From Salipiger pallidus (lineage in GTDB: Bacteria; Pseudomonadota; Alphaproteobacteria; Rhodobacterales; Rhodobacteraceae): DNA of 64,000 bases. Each line of letters begins with the position of its first letter. Position 1 is the stretch's first letter. The translations under genes and the position numbers were made by a program. The stretch covers positions 1 to 64,000 of the forward strand of contig NZ_BMJV01000012.1 of assembly GCF_014643635.1 (NCBI RefSeq), written 5' to 3'. The notes under the pieces are model-generated. The model was not told where the DNA came from. It saw only the letters and a program-made list of their open reading frames with translations, and ran no database searches. Shown piece by piece: positions 14,761 through 22,841 of this stretch.

Positions 14761-15420
14761 ATGCGCATATTGCTGATCGAGGACGACACGACTCTTGGCG
14801 CTGCCGTGCGCGACCAGATCGCAGCTGATGGCCAGTCAGTAGACTGGGTCACGCGGCTAGACGCGGCGGCAGACGCGATGAGCGCAACCTCTTACGACCT
14901 GCTCCTGCTCGACCTCATGCTGCCAGACGGACGTGGTATCGGGTTCCTCAAGGGCCTCAGGACGCGTGGAGACGTGACGCCGGTCATCATCCTGACGGCG
15001 CTCGACCAGGTGTCCGATAGGATCGAAGGCCTCAATGCGGGCGCTGACGACTATCTTGTGAAGCCCTTCGACCTGTCGGAACTGTCGGCACGGATCGGAT
15101 CGGTCGCGCGGCGCTACAGCGGCAACCCCAACCCGATCCTGACCCACGGACCGCTCGACATCGACCTTGCCGCGCGCAGCGTCCATCGGGATGGCAGACA
15201 TGTGCCGCTGACGGCGCGGGAATGGGCGCTCTTCGAGGCCTTCCTGGCGCGTCCCGGGCAGCTCCTGTCCAAGGCGCAGTTGGAGGAGAAGCTCTACGCT
15301 TTCGACGCCGAAGTCGAGAGCAACACCATCGAGGTGCACGTGAGCCGCCTGCGCAAGAAACTGGGGAGCGCCATCATCGAGACCGAGCGCGGCATGGGTT
15401 ACCGGCTGGGCAAGCCATGA
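14761..15420 (+). CDS. OmpR/PhoB-family response regulator
   Basis: A 219-residue regulator. The receiver domain (residues 1-115) has the acidic pair IEDD, the phospho-acceptor Asp in LLLLDLMLPDGRG, Thr in ILTALD and Lys in LVKPFDLSE. A winged helix follows (residues 125-219: PLTAREWALFEAFLARPGQLLSKAQLEEKLY, SNTIEVHVSRLRKKLG, GYRLGKP). The pattern is close to QseB/PmrA-type regulators. The start at 14761 follows AGGAAAGGAC; the longer frame begins in the promoter region. It overlaps its kinase gene (CCATGATG junction) and probably binds the CTGA-type operators. Confidence 0.92.
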   Translation: MRILLIEDDTTLGAAVRDQIAADGQSVDWVTRLDAAADAMSATSYDLLLLDLMLPDGRGIGFLKGLRTRGDVTPVIILTALDQVSDRIEGLNAGADDYLVKPFDLSELSARIGSVARRYSGNPNPILTHGPLDIDLAARSVHRDGRHVPLTAREWALFEAFLARPGQLLSKAQLEEKLYAFDAEVESNTIEVHVSRLRKKLGSAIIETERGMGYRLGKP

Positions 15421-16784
15421 TGTGGCCATCCAGCCTTCAGGTACGGCTCGGCTTGTCACTCGGCCTTGTGCTGACGATCCTCTGGCTCGCCGCCGCCACG
15501 GTTACCGCGGTGATCGTTCGGGGCGAGATGGACGAGGTCTTCGACAGCGCCCTGCGCGAAACCGCCGAGCGCATCCTTCCGCTGGCCGTGACCGACATCG
15601 TCGGCCGAGAAGATCAGGGTGTGACGCAGCGCCTCGCGCCGATCCGGGAGCATGACGAGTTCTTCACCTACATCGTACGCGATGCCGAGGGACGCATTTT
15701 GCTGCAATCCCATGCGGCGGACCCTGCCGTGTTCCCTCCATACGACGGGCCGGGATTTGGGCAGAACGCCACACATCGCCTCTACAGCGACGCGGCGCTC
15801 CAGGGGACGATCAGCATCACCGTGGCCGAACCGTTGGCGCATCGCGCATCGGTTGCTCTTGAAATCCAGATGGGCCTCGGCCTGCCGCTGCTGGTCGTGC
15901 TGCCGTTGGCGCTCGCGTCGATTATTCTCGCTGTGCGCTTTAGCCTCGCCCCTCTCCATCGGTTCCGTACGCGGCTTGAAGCGCGCGGCGTGCGCGACCT
16001 GTCAGAAGTACCCGCGGCCGACCTGCCGACCGAAATCGGACCGCTGGCCGCAACCTTGAACAGCCTTTTGGCTCGGTTGCGCGACGCGTTCGAGGCTGAG
16101 CGAAGTTTTGCAGCCAATGCGGCTCATGAACTAAGGACACCATTGGCGGGCGCTATCGCCCAGGCGCAGCGACTGCGGTCAGAGACCAAAGATCCGACCA
16201 TCGACGCCCGTGCCGCCGAGATCGAGGCAACGCTCAAGCGTCTCACTCGGCTTTCCGAGCGTCTCCTGCAGCTTGCGCGGGCGGAAGGCGGTAGACTTCG
16301 GATGGACCAGAGCGCTGATGTCAGAACCATCACTCGGGTCGTGGTGGAAGATATCGCGCGCACCACAGAGAACGGGCGCCTTACGTTGAACTTGCCGGAC
16401 ACGCCTGTCTTGTCTGATATCGACCCCGACGCATTAGGAATTCTGTGCCGGAATCTGGTGGAAAACGCCCTACGCCACGGGGCGCAGAATGCCCCAGTCG
16501 CGGTTACACTCACGAGCGAGGGGCAGTTGATCGTGGCGAACGAGGGCCCCGCGGTAGCAACCGAAACACTCGAACGCCTGACAGGGCGCTTCGAGAGGGC
16601 AGATGCAAAAACTGATGGTAGCGGGCTTGGCCTCGCTATCGTCTCAGCCATCGCAGAACGGATCGAAACCTCTCTCTTGCTCCAGTCACCACGTCCCGGT
16701 GAAACTTCTGGATTTCAGGCATCCGTCAGATTGCCAACGGATGCTCCAAATGCCCATGTGAAAGATCGGGAGCATTGGCCTTGA
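15417..16784 (+). CDS. Sensor histidine kinase (QseC/PmrB type)
   Basis: A 455-residue kinase with two membrane helices (residues 11-34, and about 145-170: LGLPLLVVLPLALASIILAV) bounding a periplasmic domain of about 110 residues (DEVFDSALRETAERILPL ... THRLYSDAALQGTISITVAEP). The H-box is FAANAAHELRTPLAG, the N-box NLVENALRHGA, and the ATP lid GSGLGLAIV. The start overlaps the regulator's TGA. Its location suggests it senses metal or redox state in the periplasm, but no ligand residues can be picked out. Confidence 0.92.
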   Translation: MMWPSSLQVRLGLSLGLVLTILWLAAATVTAVIVRGEMDEVFDSALRETAERILPLAVTDIVGREDQGVTQRLAPIREHDEFFTYIVRDAEGRILLQSHAADPAVFPPYDGPGFGQNATHRLYSDAALQGTISITVAEPLAHRASVALEIQMGLGLPLLVVLPLALASIILAVRFSLAPLHRFRTRLEARGVRDLSEVPAADLPTEIGPLAATLNSLLARLRDAFEAERSFAANAAHELRTPLAGAIAQAQRLRSETKDPTIDARAAEIEATLKRLTRLSERLLQLARAEGGRLRMDQSADVRTITRVVVEDIARTTENGRLTLNLPDTPVLSDIDPDALGILCRNLVENALRHGAQNAPVAVTLTSEGQLIVANEGPAVATETLERLTGRFERADAKTDGSGLGLAIVSAIAERIETSLLLQSPRPGETSGFQASVRLPTDAPNAHVKDREHWP

Positions 16785-16940
16785 AGTCTCACGTCGCAGC
16801 GCCCCGAGGGGTGCGGTGTCGATGATGGTTGTTGTAGACATGATTCTTCATTCTGAATGCGAGTAATCGCGCTCATCCCATTGATATTATTACACTATAG
16901 GGTGATTGGGGGCGGAATCTCCGCCCCCCGCTGGATCACG
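16785..16940. other. Convergent intergenic region with GC-rich inverted repeat
   Basis: No gene is seen between the kinase stop and the end of the leftward ParB-like locus. GGGGGCGG (16908-16915) and CCGCCCCC (16921-16928) form an 8-bp stem with a 5-base loop, a possible bidirectional terminator without a T run. Confidence 0.45.
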
Positions 16941-17099
16941 TTATTCCGAGGCCAGCATCGACGCGCCTTCAGCAGGCAGGTCATCCGTCAGAAATGCAGG
17001 AAGGTCAGCTTCACTGACGCTGTCAGCCGCTTCGGCATCCGCCCCCTGCCCTTCGGCATGGTCCTCATCGTCAAGCGCCACGAGATCGTTCCGGCGCAT
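16941..17099 (-). pseudogene. Frameshifted C-terminal part of the ParB-like protein
   Basis: A 52-codon frame (MRRNDLVALDDEDHAEGQ...LTDDLPAEGASMLASE) overlapping the last 29 bases of the gene at 17071 in another frame. It is acidic and Ala-rich like the C-termini of long plasmid ParB-like proteins, and has no ribosome site of its own. I infer it was once continuous with the upstream gene and that an indel near 17085-17100 split the frame. It could also be a coupled small ORF or a sequencing error. Confidence 0.5.
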
Positions 17100-18702
17100 G
17101 ACGCTCGTCGACCAGCTTTGCCACCACGCTGTCCTTCAGATCGCTCGCCTGCGCCGGCATGTAGATGTGACGCACTGAGGCTTCGAGACAGCTTCCCGAA
17201 GCAGAGGAAGTGCGGAAGGTGTCCGTCACAATCTTCAGCAGCAGCAGAATCAACGCCACGTCGGGCGAGCGCCCGATCGCTTCACGCAGCGCCAGCGTCC
17301 GGTGTGCCGTCAACTCGATTACGAGCCGCTCGGGCAGTGGCTTCAGCGCTCCGTCATCCTCATCCTCCGGCAGATCGCCGCCAATCGGCTGGCCTCCCGA
17401 CATGATGACGGTTCCGGCATGAGCGGCACTGTCATAGCCATCGGTGAGATCACGATCATCCCCCTGCCCCGCCACCGCAGGATCAGCACCATCCTGGACC
17501 GCTGTCACGTCAACCGGCTCATCCTCTGGACGCACATAGCCGCGATAGACGGCCAGCGCGCCGTAGCGGTCGAGCGTGACGAACGCCCCTGCCCGCCCGA
17601 TCTCCTCCGCGTCGAAGATCAACGGCCGGGTCTCGATCTTTTCCATCTCCGTTTCCAACACGCCAAGCCGCGTGTCGATCCCGTCGGGGATTTCATCCTG
17701 ACCCGCGTATTCCTCTTCCAGCGCCCGGTATTCGGCGAGCAGCTTGGCATGGTCCGCGCCTTCGTCATCCGTCATCGGTGCCGGATCACCTGACAGGGAC
17801 CGCAGGCCGTGGCTGTAGCCGTAGGGCAGGTCAAGCGCGACCTCGATCCACTTCCAGCCCTCAACGGCAACCGTCTCAGCCTTGGCGTGGAGTTTTTCCG
17901 TCACCAGCCGATCGAGCAGGGCAGGGTCCTCGAGCCAGCCACCGTCATCGCCCTGAAAGAGGTCATGCAACATCGTGCCGCCCGCCGCTTCGTAGGCCTC
18001 AACACCCACAAAGACCGCGCGCCGGTCAGACGCCCGGACCGAGGTCTCGGTCAGCATGCGCCGGATCTGGAATGGCTCCTTGTTCCAAGATGAATGGATC
18101 ACATCCCAGACCTGAACCTGACGCGCATGATCGGGGTTCACGGTGAAGGCCATGAGCTGCTCCAGCGTCATGCCATCCTCGGCATAGACCTCAAGCAGGG
18201 CAGGGGCGACGGAAGCGAGTTTCAAGCGCTGCTTCACGATCTGCGGCGTCACGAAGAAGGCGGCGGCAATCTCTGCATCGCTCTGGCCCTTGTCCCTCAG
18301 CGCCACAAACGCGCGGAATTGGTCGAGCGGGTGCAGGGCGACGCGATGCATGCTTTCTGCAAGGGAATCATCCTCGGCCAGGATGTCGGACGCAGCATCG
18401 CGCACGATGCAAGGAATGGGCGGGGTCTTTGCCAAACACTTCTGCTTCACCAGCAGGGACAATGCTTGGAACCGACGGCCACCGACCGGGATCTCGAACT
18501 TGCCGGTCTCGGTGCCGTCGTCAGCCAAGACGGGCCGCACGCTCAGGCTCTGCAACAGACCGCGGCGGGCGATGTCTTCGGCCAGTTCCTCGACAGACAC
18601 GCCAGCCTTGATGCGCCGCACGTTGGACTGGCTCAGGACCAGCTTGTCAAAAGGGATATCCCGCGAAGGGGACAGGGTGATTTTCCGGACAGCTTTCGTC
18701 AT
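17071..18702 (-). CDS. Long ParB/RepB/Spo0J-family protein, C-terminus frameshifted
   Basis: A 543-residue protein. Residues 10-120 are a ParB nuclease-like domain (LVLSQSNVRRIKAGVSVEELAEDIARRGLLQSL, GGRRFQALSLL, LAESMHRVALHPLDQFRAF), then a helix-turn-helix (AEIAAAFFVTPQIVKQRLKLA) and a long acidic C-terminal region. The start at 18702 has a GGAGAAG ribosome site; the longer frame lacks one. The frame ends abruptly in ERSRGA while another frame continues with matching composition to 16941. It follows repC and the parS palindromes and is distinct from repB. Confidence 0.8.
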   Translation of the reverse strand: MTKAVRKITLSPSRDIPFDKLVLSQSNVRRIKAGVSVEELAEDIARRGLLQSLSVRPVLADDGTETGKFEIPVGGRRFQALSLLVKQKCLAKTPPIPCIVRDAASDILAEDDSLAESMHRVALHPLDQFRAFVALRDKGQSDAEIAAAFFVTPQIVKQRLKLASVAPALLEVYAEDGMTLEQLMAFTVNPDHARQVQVWDVIHSSWNKEPFQIRRMLTETSVRASDRRAVFVGVEAYEAAGGTMLHDLFQGDDGGWLEDPALLDRLVTEKLHAKAETVAVEGWKWIEVALDLPYGYSHGLRSLSGDPAPMTDDEGADHAKLLAEYRALEEEYAGQDEIPDGIDTRLGVLETEMEKIETRPLIFDAEEIGRAGAFVTLDRYGALAVYRGYVRPEDEPVDVTAVQDGADPAVAGQGDDRDLTDGYDSAAHAGTVIMSGGQPIGGDLPEDEDDGALKPLPERLVIELTAHRTLALREAIGRSPDVALILLLLKIVTDTFRTSSASGSCLEASVRHIYMPAQASDLKDSVVAKLVDERHAPERSRGA

Positions 18703-18812
18703 CAGATCTTCTCCACGACGGGCGCCGGAAGCCACTCTCCCGATCTCATTTCCCGTCACCCTCAAACCAACACTCCTTTCCCTCTCGATGATCGTATGGT
18801 TGCCAAGAGGCG

Positions 18813-18830
18813 ACTTAACAGCTGTTAAGT
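18813..18830. repeat. Putative parS palindrome 1
   Basis: A perfect 18-bp palindrome, ACTTAACAGCTGTTAAGT, about 110 bp upstream of the ParB-like start. Its 16-bp core recurs at 18860-18875. Perfect palindromes of this size flanking repABC genes are the usual parS centromeres bound by RepB. Confidence 0.65.
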
Positions 18831-18859
18831 CATGCCAACTGAGCACCGCGGCGTTGAAA

Positions 18860-18875
18860 CTTAACAGCTGTTAAG
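18860..18875. repeat. Putative parS palindrome 2, overlapping the repC stop
   Basis: CTTAACAGCTGTTAAG, identical to the core of the copy at 18813-18830 and 45 bp from it (centre to centre 46). It overlaps the repC termination codon (18871-18873). A half-site TTAACAGCTG also occurs inside repB near 20730. Confidence 0.65.
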
Positions 18876-20094
18876 CCGCACTTCGCCGACCGATCAAAGC
18901 CATGACCATCGGACCGCAAGAGAATTCGCCCGCCGCGGCCTTGGACGTCAGCGCCCGCAAGTATCCACCCGGTGATCTGATGTCAGAGAATCGTTCCAGC
19001 ATGGCCACGACGACGATCGAGGCTTGCTCTGGTCCCATGCAGCGTTGCGCTTCTTCCCACGCGGAAACACTGATCCCCATGGCCGGCCTTACATGACAAG
19101 CCGCGTCGAAAAGTTGGTGCCAGTGTCGAATGTCGCCCTGATAGAAAGTCTTGAGCGAGGGACAGCCGGCGATTACCAGGTGGAGTGGGATTTTCGGCAC
19201 CCGCCTCGTGTCAGACTCTTCAAGGTCAGCCACGGGCTCACCCGTATCATCATCAGGCGCGCGTCCCGCCGCCCCGCCTTTTTCTAAGGCAGGTTCAAGA
19301 TCTATAGATTCTTTATTTGAATTATGATGGTGACGCTCACATTGGGCATCATTGGTGTTCATTTCTTCTGTTTCAGGACCGTCAATCACATTACGCGCCT
19401 GGTCAAGAAGGGTCTCCAGTTCAGTCCGAAATGCCGACAGATCCTCAAGCGAGAGTTTGCGGCGAAGAGCGCGGGCGGTGAGGGCTGCCTTGTCGCGGAG
19501 CTGGTCCCATAGGCCAAGCCCGGGCTGGATCTCCTCGCCGAACTCCGCCAGAGCGGCCAAGTCGCGACGCATAAGGCTCACTACCTCCCTCAGTCGCCGC
19601 ACACGGTCCTCGGCCTCACGCACAGCCTCTGCAGCCCGTGCAATTTCCTCGGCCCGGCAATAGAGCGGGGAGAGATCAAAGCCGAAGGCCACCCGATCTT
19701 CGCCACGCTTGCGCACATACCGCTTCCCATTGGGGCTATCGCGCCGCATGAGCAAGCGTGCCTCTACCAACCGGGCGAGGTGACGGCGCATCGTCGAGCA
19801 AGGCATGCCGTTCAGCCGCTCGCAGATCGCCTTGTTGGATGGGAAGACGACCATTTCGGTGTTCCCGCCAAGCGCATCGTCCGGAAAAAAGCTGAGAAGT
19901 CCCTGAAGAACGGTCAGATCGCGCTCGGAAACCCCGAAGGCGGCCTGTGCCTTGGACAGCTCACGGAGGAGCTCCCACTTGTTGACGGGCTTGCCGGGAA
20001 CAGACGCCTCAGGACGCTCGACCACGCGCAGATGGGCGTGCGAGATCGGCCGCATAAACGGCGAAATCGGTGTGTAATCCATGATGTCATTCAC
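18871..20094 (-). CDS. repC: Replication initiator RepC
   Basis: A 407-residue RepC. Residues 40-130 show the initiator's DNA-binding half (KWELLRELSKAQAAFGVSERDLTVLQGLLSFFP, MVVFPSNKAICERLNGMPCSTMRRHLARLVEARLLMRRDSPNGKRY), and residues 290-400 the second conserved half (GCPSLKTFYQGDIRHWHQLFDAA, GPEQASIVVVAML, SPGGYLRALTSKAAAGEFS). RepC starts leading-strand synthesis from an origin within its own gene in repABC plasmids. It is preceded by the antisense-RNA leader and followed by the parS palindromes. MDYTPIS at 20082 is an alternative start. Confidence 0.92.
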   Translation of the reverse strand: MNDIMDYTPISPFMRPISHAHLRVVERPEASVPGKPVNKWELLRELSKAQAAFGVSERDLTVLQGLLSFFPDDALGGNTEMVVFPSNKAICERLNGMPCSTMRRHLARLVEARLLMRRDSPNGKRYVRKRGEDRVAFGFDLSPLYCRAEEIARAAEAVREAEDRVRRLREVVSLMRRDLAALAEFGEEIQPGLGLWDQLRDKAALTARALRRKLSLEDLSAFRTELETLLDQARNVIDGPETEEMNTNDAQCERHHHNSNKESIDLEPALEKGGAAGRAPDDDTGEPVADLEESDTRRVPKIPLHLVIAGCPSLKTFYQGDIRHWHQLFDAACHVRPAMGISVSAWEEAQRCMGPEQASIVVVAMLERFSDIRSPGGYLRALTSKAAAGEFSCGPMVMALIGRRSAA

Positions 20095-20167
20095 GAAGGC
20101 AAAATTTCCCTGGCCCGCGAATCGCTTTGCGCTTGCGGGAAAGGGGCCAGATCGCTACATTCAGAGG

Positions 20168-20256
20168 TGCGAAAACTGAAGTTTTGTAGCGGGCTGGTCC
20201 CGTGCGAAACCTAAGAAAGGTCTCGTGAAGCTTGCTTCTCGGGGCCTTTTTCTTTT
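20168..20256 (+). ncRNA. repABC counter-transcribed RNA (incompatibility RNA)
   Basis: It lies in the 201-bp gap between repB and repC and runs antisense to the repC leader. Candidate promoter: TTGCGG (20133-20138), 17-bp spacer, TACATT (20156-20161). The RNA would contain the short hairpin AAAAC-TGAA-GTTTT and end in a strong terminator stem (20217-20230 with 20235-20248) followed by TTTTTCTTTT-type bases. Such RNAs repress repC translation and set copy number and incompatibility. The ends are estimated from the signals only. Confidence 0.7.
20217..20256 (+). terminator. Terminator of the antisense RNA
   Basis: A 14-bp stem, AAGGTCTCGTGAAG with CTTCTCGGGGCCTT (three positions non-Watson-Crick, two of them G-U), a 4-base loop, then a T-rich run. 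Confidence 0.7.
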
Positions 20257-20295
20257 CTGCCTGTCTCGTGCCTCCTTTTTGATTGTTGCTCTTCC

Positions 20296-21228
20296 TCAGT
20301 CTTCCGAACGCTTCCAGCGCTCGTGAAGCTCGGTGATCAGCTGCGGGGCGTTGCCCTCAAGCCAGCTGACAAAATCGCTCTCCTCGGCCTTCAACTCGAG
20401 CTTGAGTTGCTTTCCACGACGTCCGATCGTGACAGTGGCGGCACCGACCCCCGGAATCACCGTGCCGGGCCGCCCGCGAGGGCGAGACGAGGATGTGGTC
20501 TGTTCGGGCTTCCCTGCAGCAGAGAGGACGGCCAAAAATGCATGATCGGATTTCTCGTCAATACCGCCTTGGTAGGATGTCTTGGCCTCACCCGCCAAAG
20601 CTGCAAGCAGTTCGCGATCGGCATCCGTAGCCCCCAGCAACTTCTTGAGCTCTTCCCACCTGGGCCGACCAATGCCCGGAGCGGCACCGATGGCGAGGAC
20701 CAAGTCCTCCCCAACGGTGCGGACCACGCTTAACAGCTGCGACACTCCTGCCTCGGTCAGATTGAGAACCTCGGCGACACCCTTGTTAGTGCGTTCGGAT
20801 GCGCTCAGATGGTCACCGTCGAGCAAGGCTGCGGCAACAAGCGCTCGTTCGATGAAGCTTAGATCCCGCCGCTCCTGGTTCTCTAACAGCTGATCACGAA
20901 GTGCCTGATCGCCCTCCATCTCTGTGACAATGGCGCGGACCTTGATCCCAAGTTCTCTGCAAGCTTCCAGTCGACGACGGCCATAGATCAGGCTGTAGCG
21001 ATCACCATCAAGCGGCCGGACGAGGATTGGTACTCGCTGTCCGTTCTTGGAAATTGACGCCTTGAGGCCCGCAGTCTCAATCTGCAGCCTGTCATCGAGC
21101 CGACCTGTGGTTTCGATTTGGTCAGGCTCGATTTCGAAAACGCCGCCGCGCAGCCTGCGCCCTTCAAGAGCGTCGGGCGCGTTGCGCAGGGTCTGCAGTG
21201 GCAGTCCCAGTTTAGGCTTTCTTGCCAT
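20296..21228 (-). CDS. repB: Partition protein RepB (ParB family)
   Basis: A 310-residue RepB: FEIEPDQIETTGRLDDRL near the start, NGQRVPILVRPL, the GRRRLEACRELG box (about residues 78-89), LLENQERRDLSFIERALVAAALL, and a helix-turn-helix in EVLNLTEAGVSQLLSVVR. It binds parS and, with RepA, segregates the plasmid and represses the operon. It overlaps the end of repA by 17 bp. Confidence 0.92.
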   Translation of the reverse strand: MARKPKLGLPLQTLRNAPDALEGRRLRGGVFEIEPDQIETTGRLDDRLQIETAGLKASISKNGQRVPILVRPLDGDRYSLIYGRRRLEACRELGIKVRAIVTEMEGDQALRDQLLENQERRDLSFIERALVAAALLDGDHLSASERTNKGVAEVLNLTEAGVSQLLSVVRTVGEDLVLAIGAAPGIGRPRWEELKKLLGATDADRELLAALAGEAKTSYQGGIDEKSDHAFLAVLSAAGKPEQTTSSSRPRGRPGTVIPGVGAATVTIGRRGKQLKLELKAEESDFVSWLEGNAPQLITELHERWKRSED

Positions 21229-22405
21229 TGCGTCCCCACGTGTTCTGGATGATCGCCGCGATCTCGTCGTTGACGGCGTTCATGGATTCGATTGCACGAT
21301 CGAAAGTCTGACGCGTGAAGTCCTTCTTGTCGGCCTCGTAGAGCGTCTGCTTCGTCAGCCCTGCATCAGAGATCGCAGTAGACTCAACCATGTGGTTGGT
21401 CAGGACTGACCTGCCGAACAGACCCCGGATGAAAGCAATGACCTCGGTCTGCGGGGCATCACCCACCTTGTAGCGGGTCGGCAGAAAGCGCAGCCAGTCG
21501 AAGCGAAGGTTTGCGCCAGCATCCCGGATGACGCCAAGCAGATCAGCGGTCATGCGCAAAAACTGCGACATGGACATCAGATCGAGCATTTGGGGGTGAA
21601 CGGTAACAAGCACCCCTGAAGATGCTGAAAGGGCGGACATGGTTAAAAAACCAAGCTGCGGCGGACAGTCGATGACGACGACGTCATAGTCCGCTTCGAC
21701 ACTGTCGAGCGCGTCGCGCACACGGGCAAAGAATGCGCGGGCGCCGCCACGCTGAATGGCTGCCGGTGTCTCATGTTCGAATTCCATGAGCTCGAGGTTC
21801 CCGGGAATCAGGTCAAGACCACGGATGTAGGTCTTGCGGATCACGTCCGAGATCGGGACCGGTTCATCGTAGCGAACCGCATCATACAGCGTGCCACCCT
21901 CCATCAGGTCCAGCTCAGGCTGGATGCCATGCAGCGCGGAAAGGGATGCCTGGGGGTCCAGATCGATCGCAAGGACACGATATCCCTTGAGAGCCAAGCG
22001 CTGTGCAAGGTGAGCGGATGTTGTCGTTTTCCCGGACCCGCCTTTGAAGTTCACAACAGAAACAATCTGAAGCTCGTCACCGGCACGACGCCCCGGAACG
22101 TAGGTTCCAGGCTTCTTCGCGTTTGCCTCAAGAGCGTGGCGAATCTCCCAGATATCATCGAGGGTATATCGCCGGTGGCTGCCCGCAGTGGTTTCGACGT
22201 CAGCGATCTTTCCTTCTCGATGAAGCTTGCGAAGGTAGGTATGATCGACGCCAAGCAACTCGGCCGCCTCGCCGCTGGTCAGGCTGCGCATGACTTTTTT
22301 GGCGTCGGGAGGGAAGTGGGCAGCACGTTGCGCATGAAGATTGGACGCAAGAAGCTCTGCGTAGTGCCCGATGGCAATGTCCAGGTCCTGCTCAGCTTCG
22401 CTCAT
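21212..22405 (-). CDS. repA: Partition ATPase RepA (ParA family)
   Basis: A 397-residue RepA. The N-terminal 100 residues hold a MerR-like helix-turn-helix (SGEAAELLGVDHTYLRKLHREGKI ... HRRYTLDDI). The deviant Walker A box is KGGSGKTT at residues 121-128, with DLDPQASL (about 147-154) and VVIDCPPQLGFLTMSAL following. Length and layout match repABC RepA proteins. It is the first gene of the operon, with a 13-bp direct repeat just upstream of its start. Confidence 0.93.
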   Translation of the reverse strand: MSEAEQDLDIAIGHYAELLASNLHAQRAAHFPPDAKKVMRSLTSGEAAELLGVDHTYLRKLHREGKIADVETTAGSHRRYTLDDIWEIRHALEANAKKPGTYVPGRRAGDELQIVSVVNFKGGSGKTTTSAHLAQRLALKGYRVLAIDLDPQASLSALHGIQPELDLMEGGTLYDAVRYDEPVPISDVIRKTYIRGLDLIPGNLELMEFEHETPAAIQRGGARAFFARVRDALDSVEADYDVVVIDCPPQLGFLTMSALSASSGVLVTVHPQMLDLMSMSQFLRMTADLLGVIRDAGANLRFDWLRFLPTRYKVGDAPQTEVIAFIRGLFGRSVLTNHMVESTAISDAGLTKQTLYEADKKDFTRQTFDRAIESMNAVNDEIAAIIQNTWGRNGKKA

Positions 22406-22423
22406 CTCTGCCTCGATTCGTGG

Positions 22424-22455
22424 GCGCGTTTTTTATGTGATCGCGCGTTATTTAT
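22424..22455 (-). promoter_or_regulatory. Direct repeats in the repA promoter
   Basis: GCGCGTTTTTTAT (22424-22436) and GCGCGTTATTTAT (22443-22455) differ at one position and start 19 bp apart, 19 bp upstream of the repA ATG. Two turns of the helix apart, they fit an operator for RepA/RepB autorepression; the A/T-rich part may include the -10 region. Confidence 0.5.
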
Positions 22456-22571
22456 CGAGACTATTGCCCGAGCTATCAGATTCGTGCAAGCTCTTTCTAG
22501 ATTTGGTGTCAGTCGCTGCGTCATGCACAAGAGTAGCTAGGGTTTGCGGCAGGCTTGTCTTAGGAACCTTT

Positions 22572-22599
22572 CGGATATACATTACAAGACGTATATCCG
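22572..22599. promoter_or_regulatory. Inverted repeat operator of the toxin-antitoxin pair
   Basis: CGGATATAC (22572-22580) and GTATATCCG (22591-22599) form a perfect 9-bp inverted repeat with a 10-base centre, ending 14 bp before the antitoxin ATG. Autoregulation by an AbrB-fold antitoxin-toxin complex is expected at such a site. GGGAGG at 22603 is the ribosome site. Confidence 0.65.
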
Positions 22600-22613
22600 C
22601 ATGGGAGGTCACG

Positions 22614-22841
22614 ATGCAGGTCGCAAAATGGGGTAACTCGCTGGCCGTCCGTTTGCCCGCGGAGCTCGTCCGAGAGCTTGGTCTCAAGGAGGGTGATCAG
22701 ATCGACCTGGTCAAGGACGACGGTCGGGTCAGAGTCCGTCGCCTTGCTCGTGCGGATGAGGTACTTACCGGCCTGCGCCGCTTCCGGGGCAAGTTGTCCG
22801 CAGCAGAACGTCTGAGCCGCGACGACGCACATGAGCGTTGA
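22614..22841 (+). CDS. AbrB/MazE-fold antitoxin
   Basis: A 75-residue protein. Residues 1-45 are a swapped-hairpin AbrB domain (MQVAKWGNSLAVRLPAELVRELGLKEGDQIDLV), and the C-terminal third is charged and would wrap the toxin. It overlaps the toxin gene by 11 bp, the usual arrangement of VapB-like antitoxins. The start at 22614 is set by the GGGAGG ribosome site. Confidence 0.88.
   Translation: MQVAKWGNSLAVRLPAELVRELGLKEGDQIDLVKDDGRVRVRRLARADEVLTGLRRFRGKLSAAERLSRDDAHER

Noticed and set aside
20727-20740. TTAACAGCTG half-palindrome inside repB as a third parS
   Set aside because: Only one arm matches and the bases are constrained by the RepB coding sequence.
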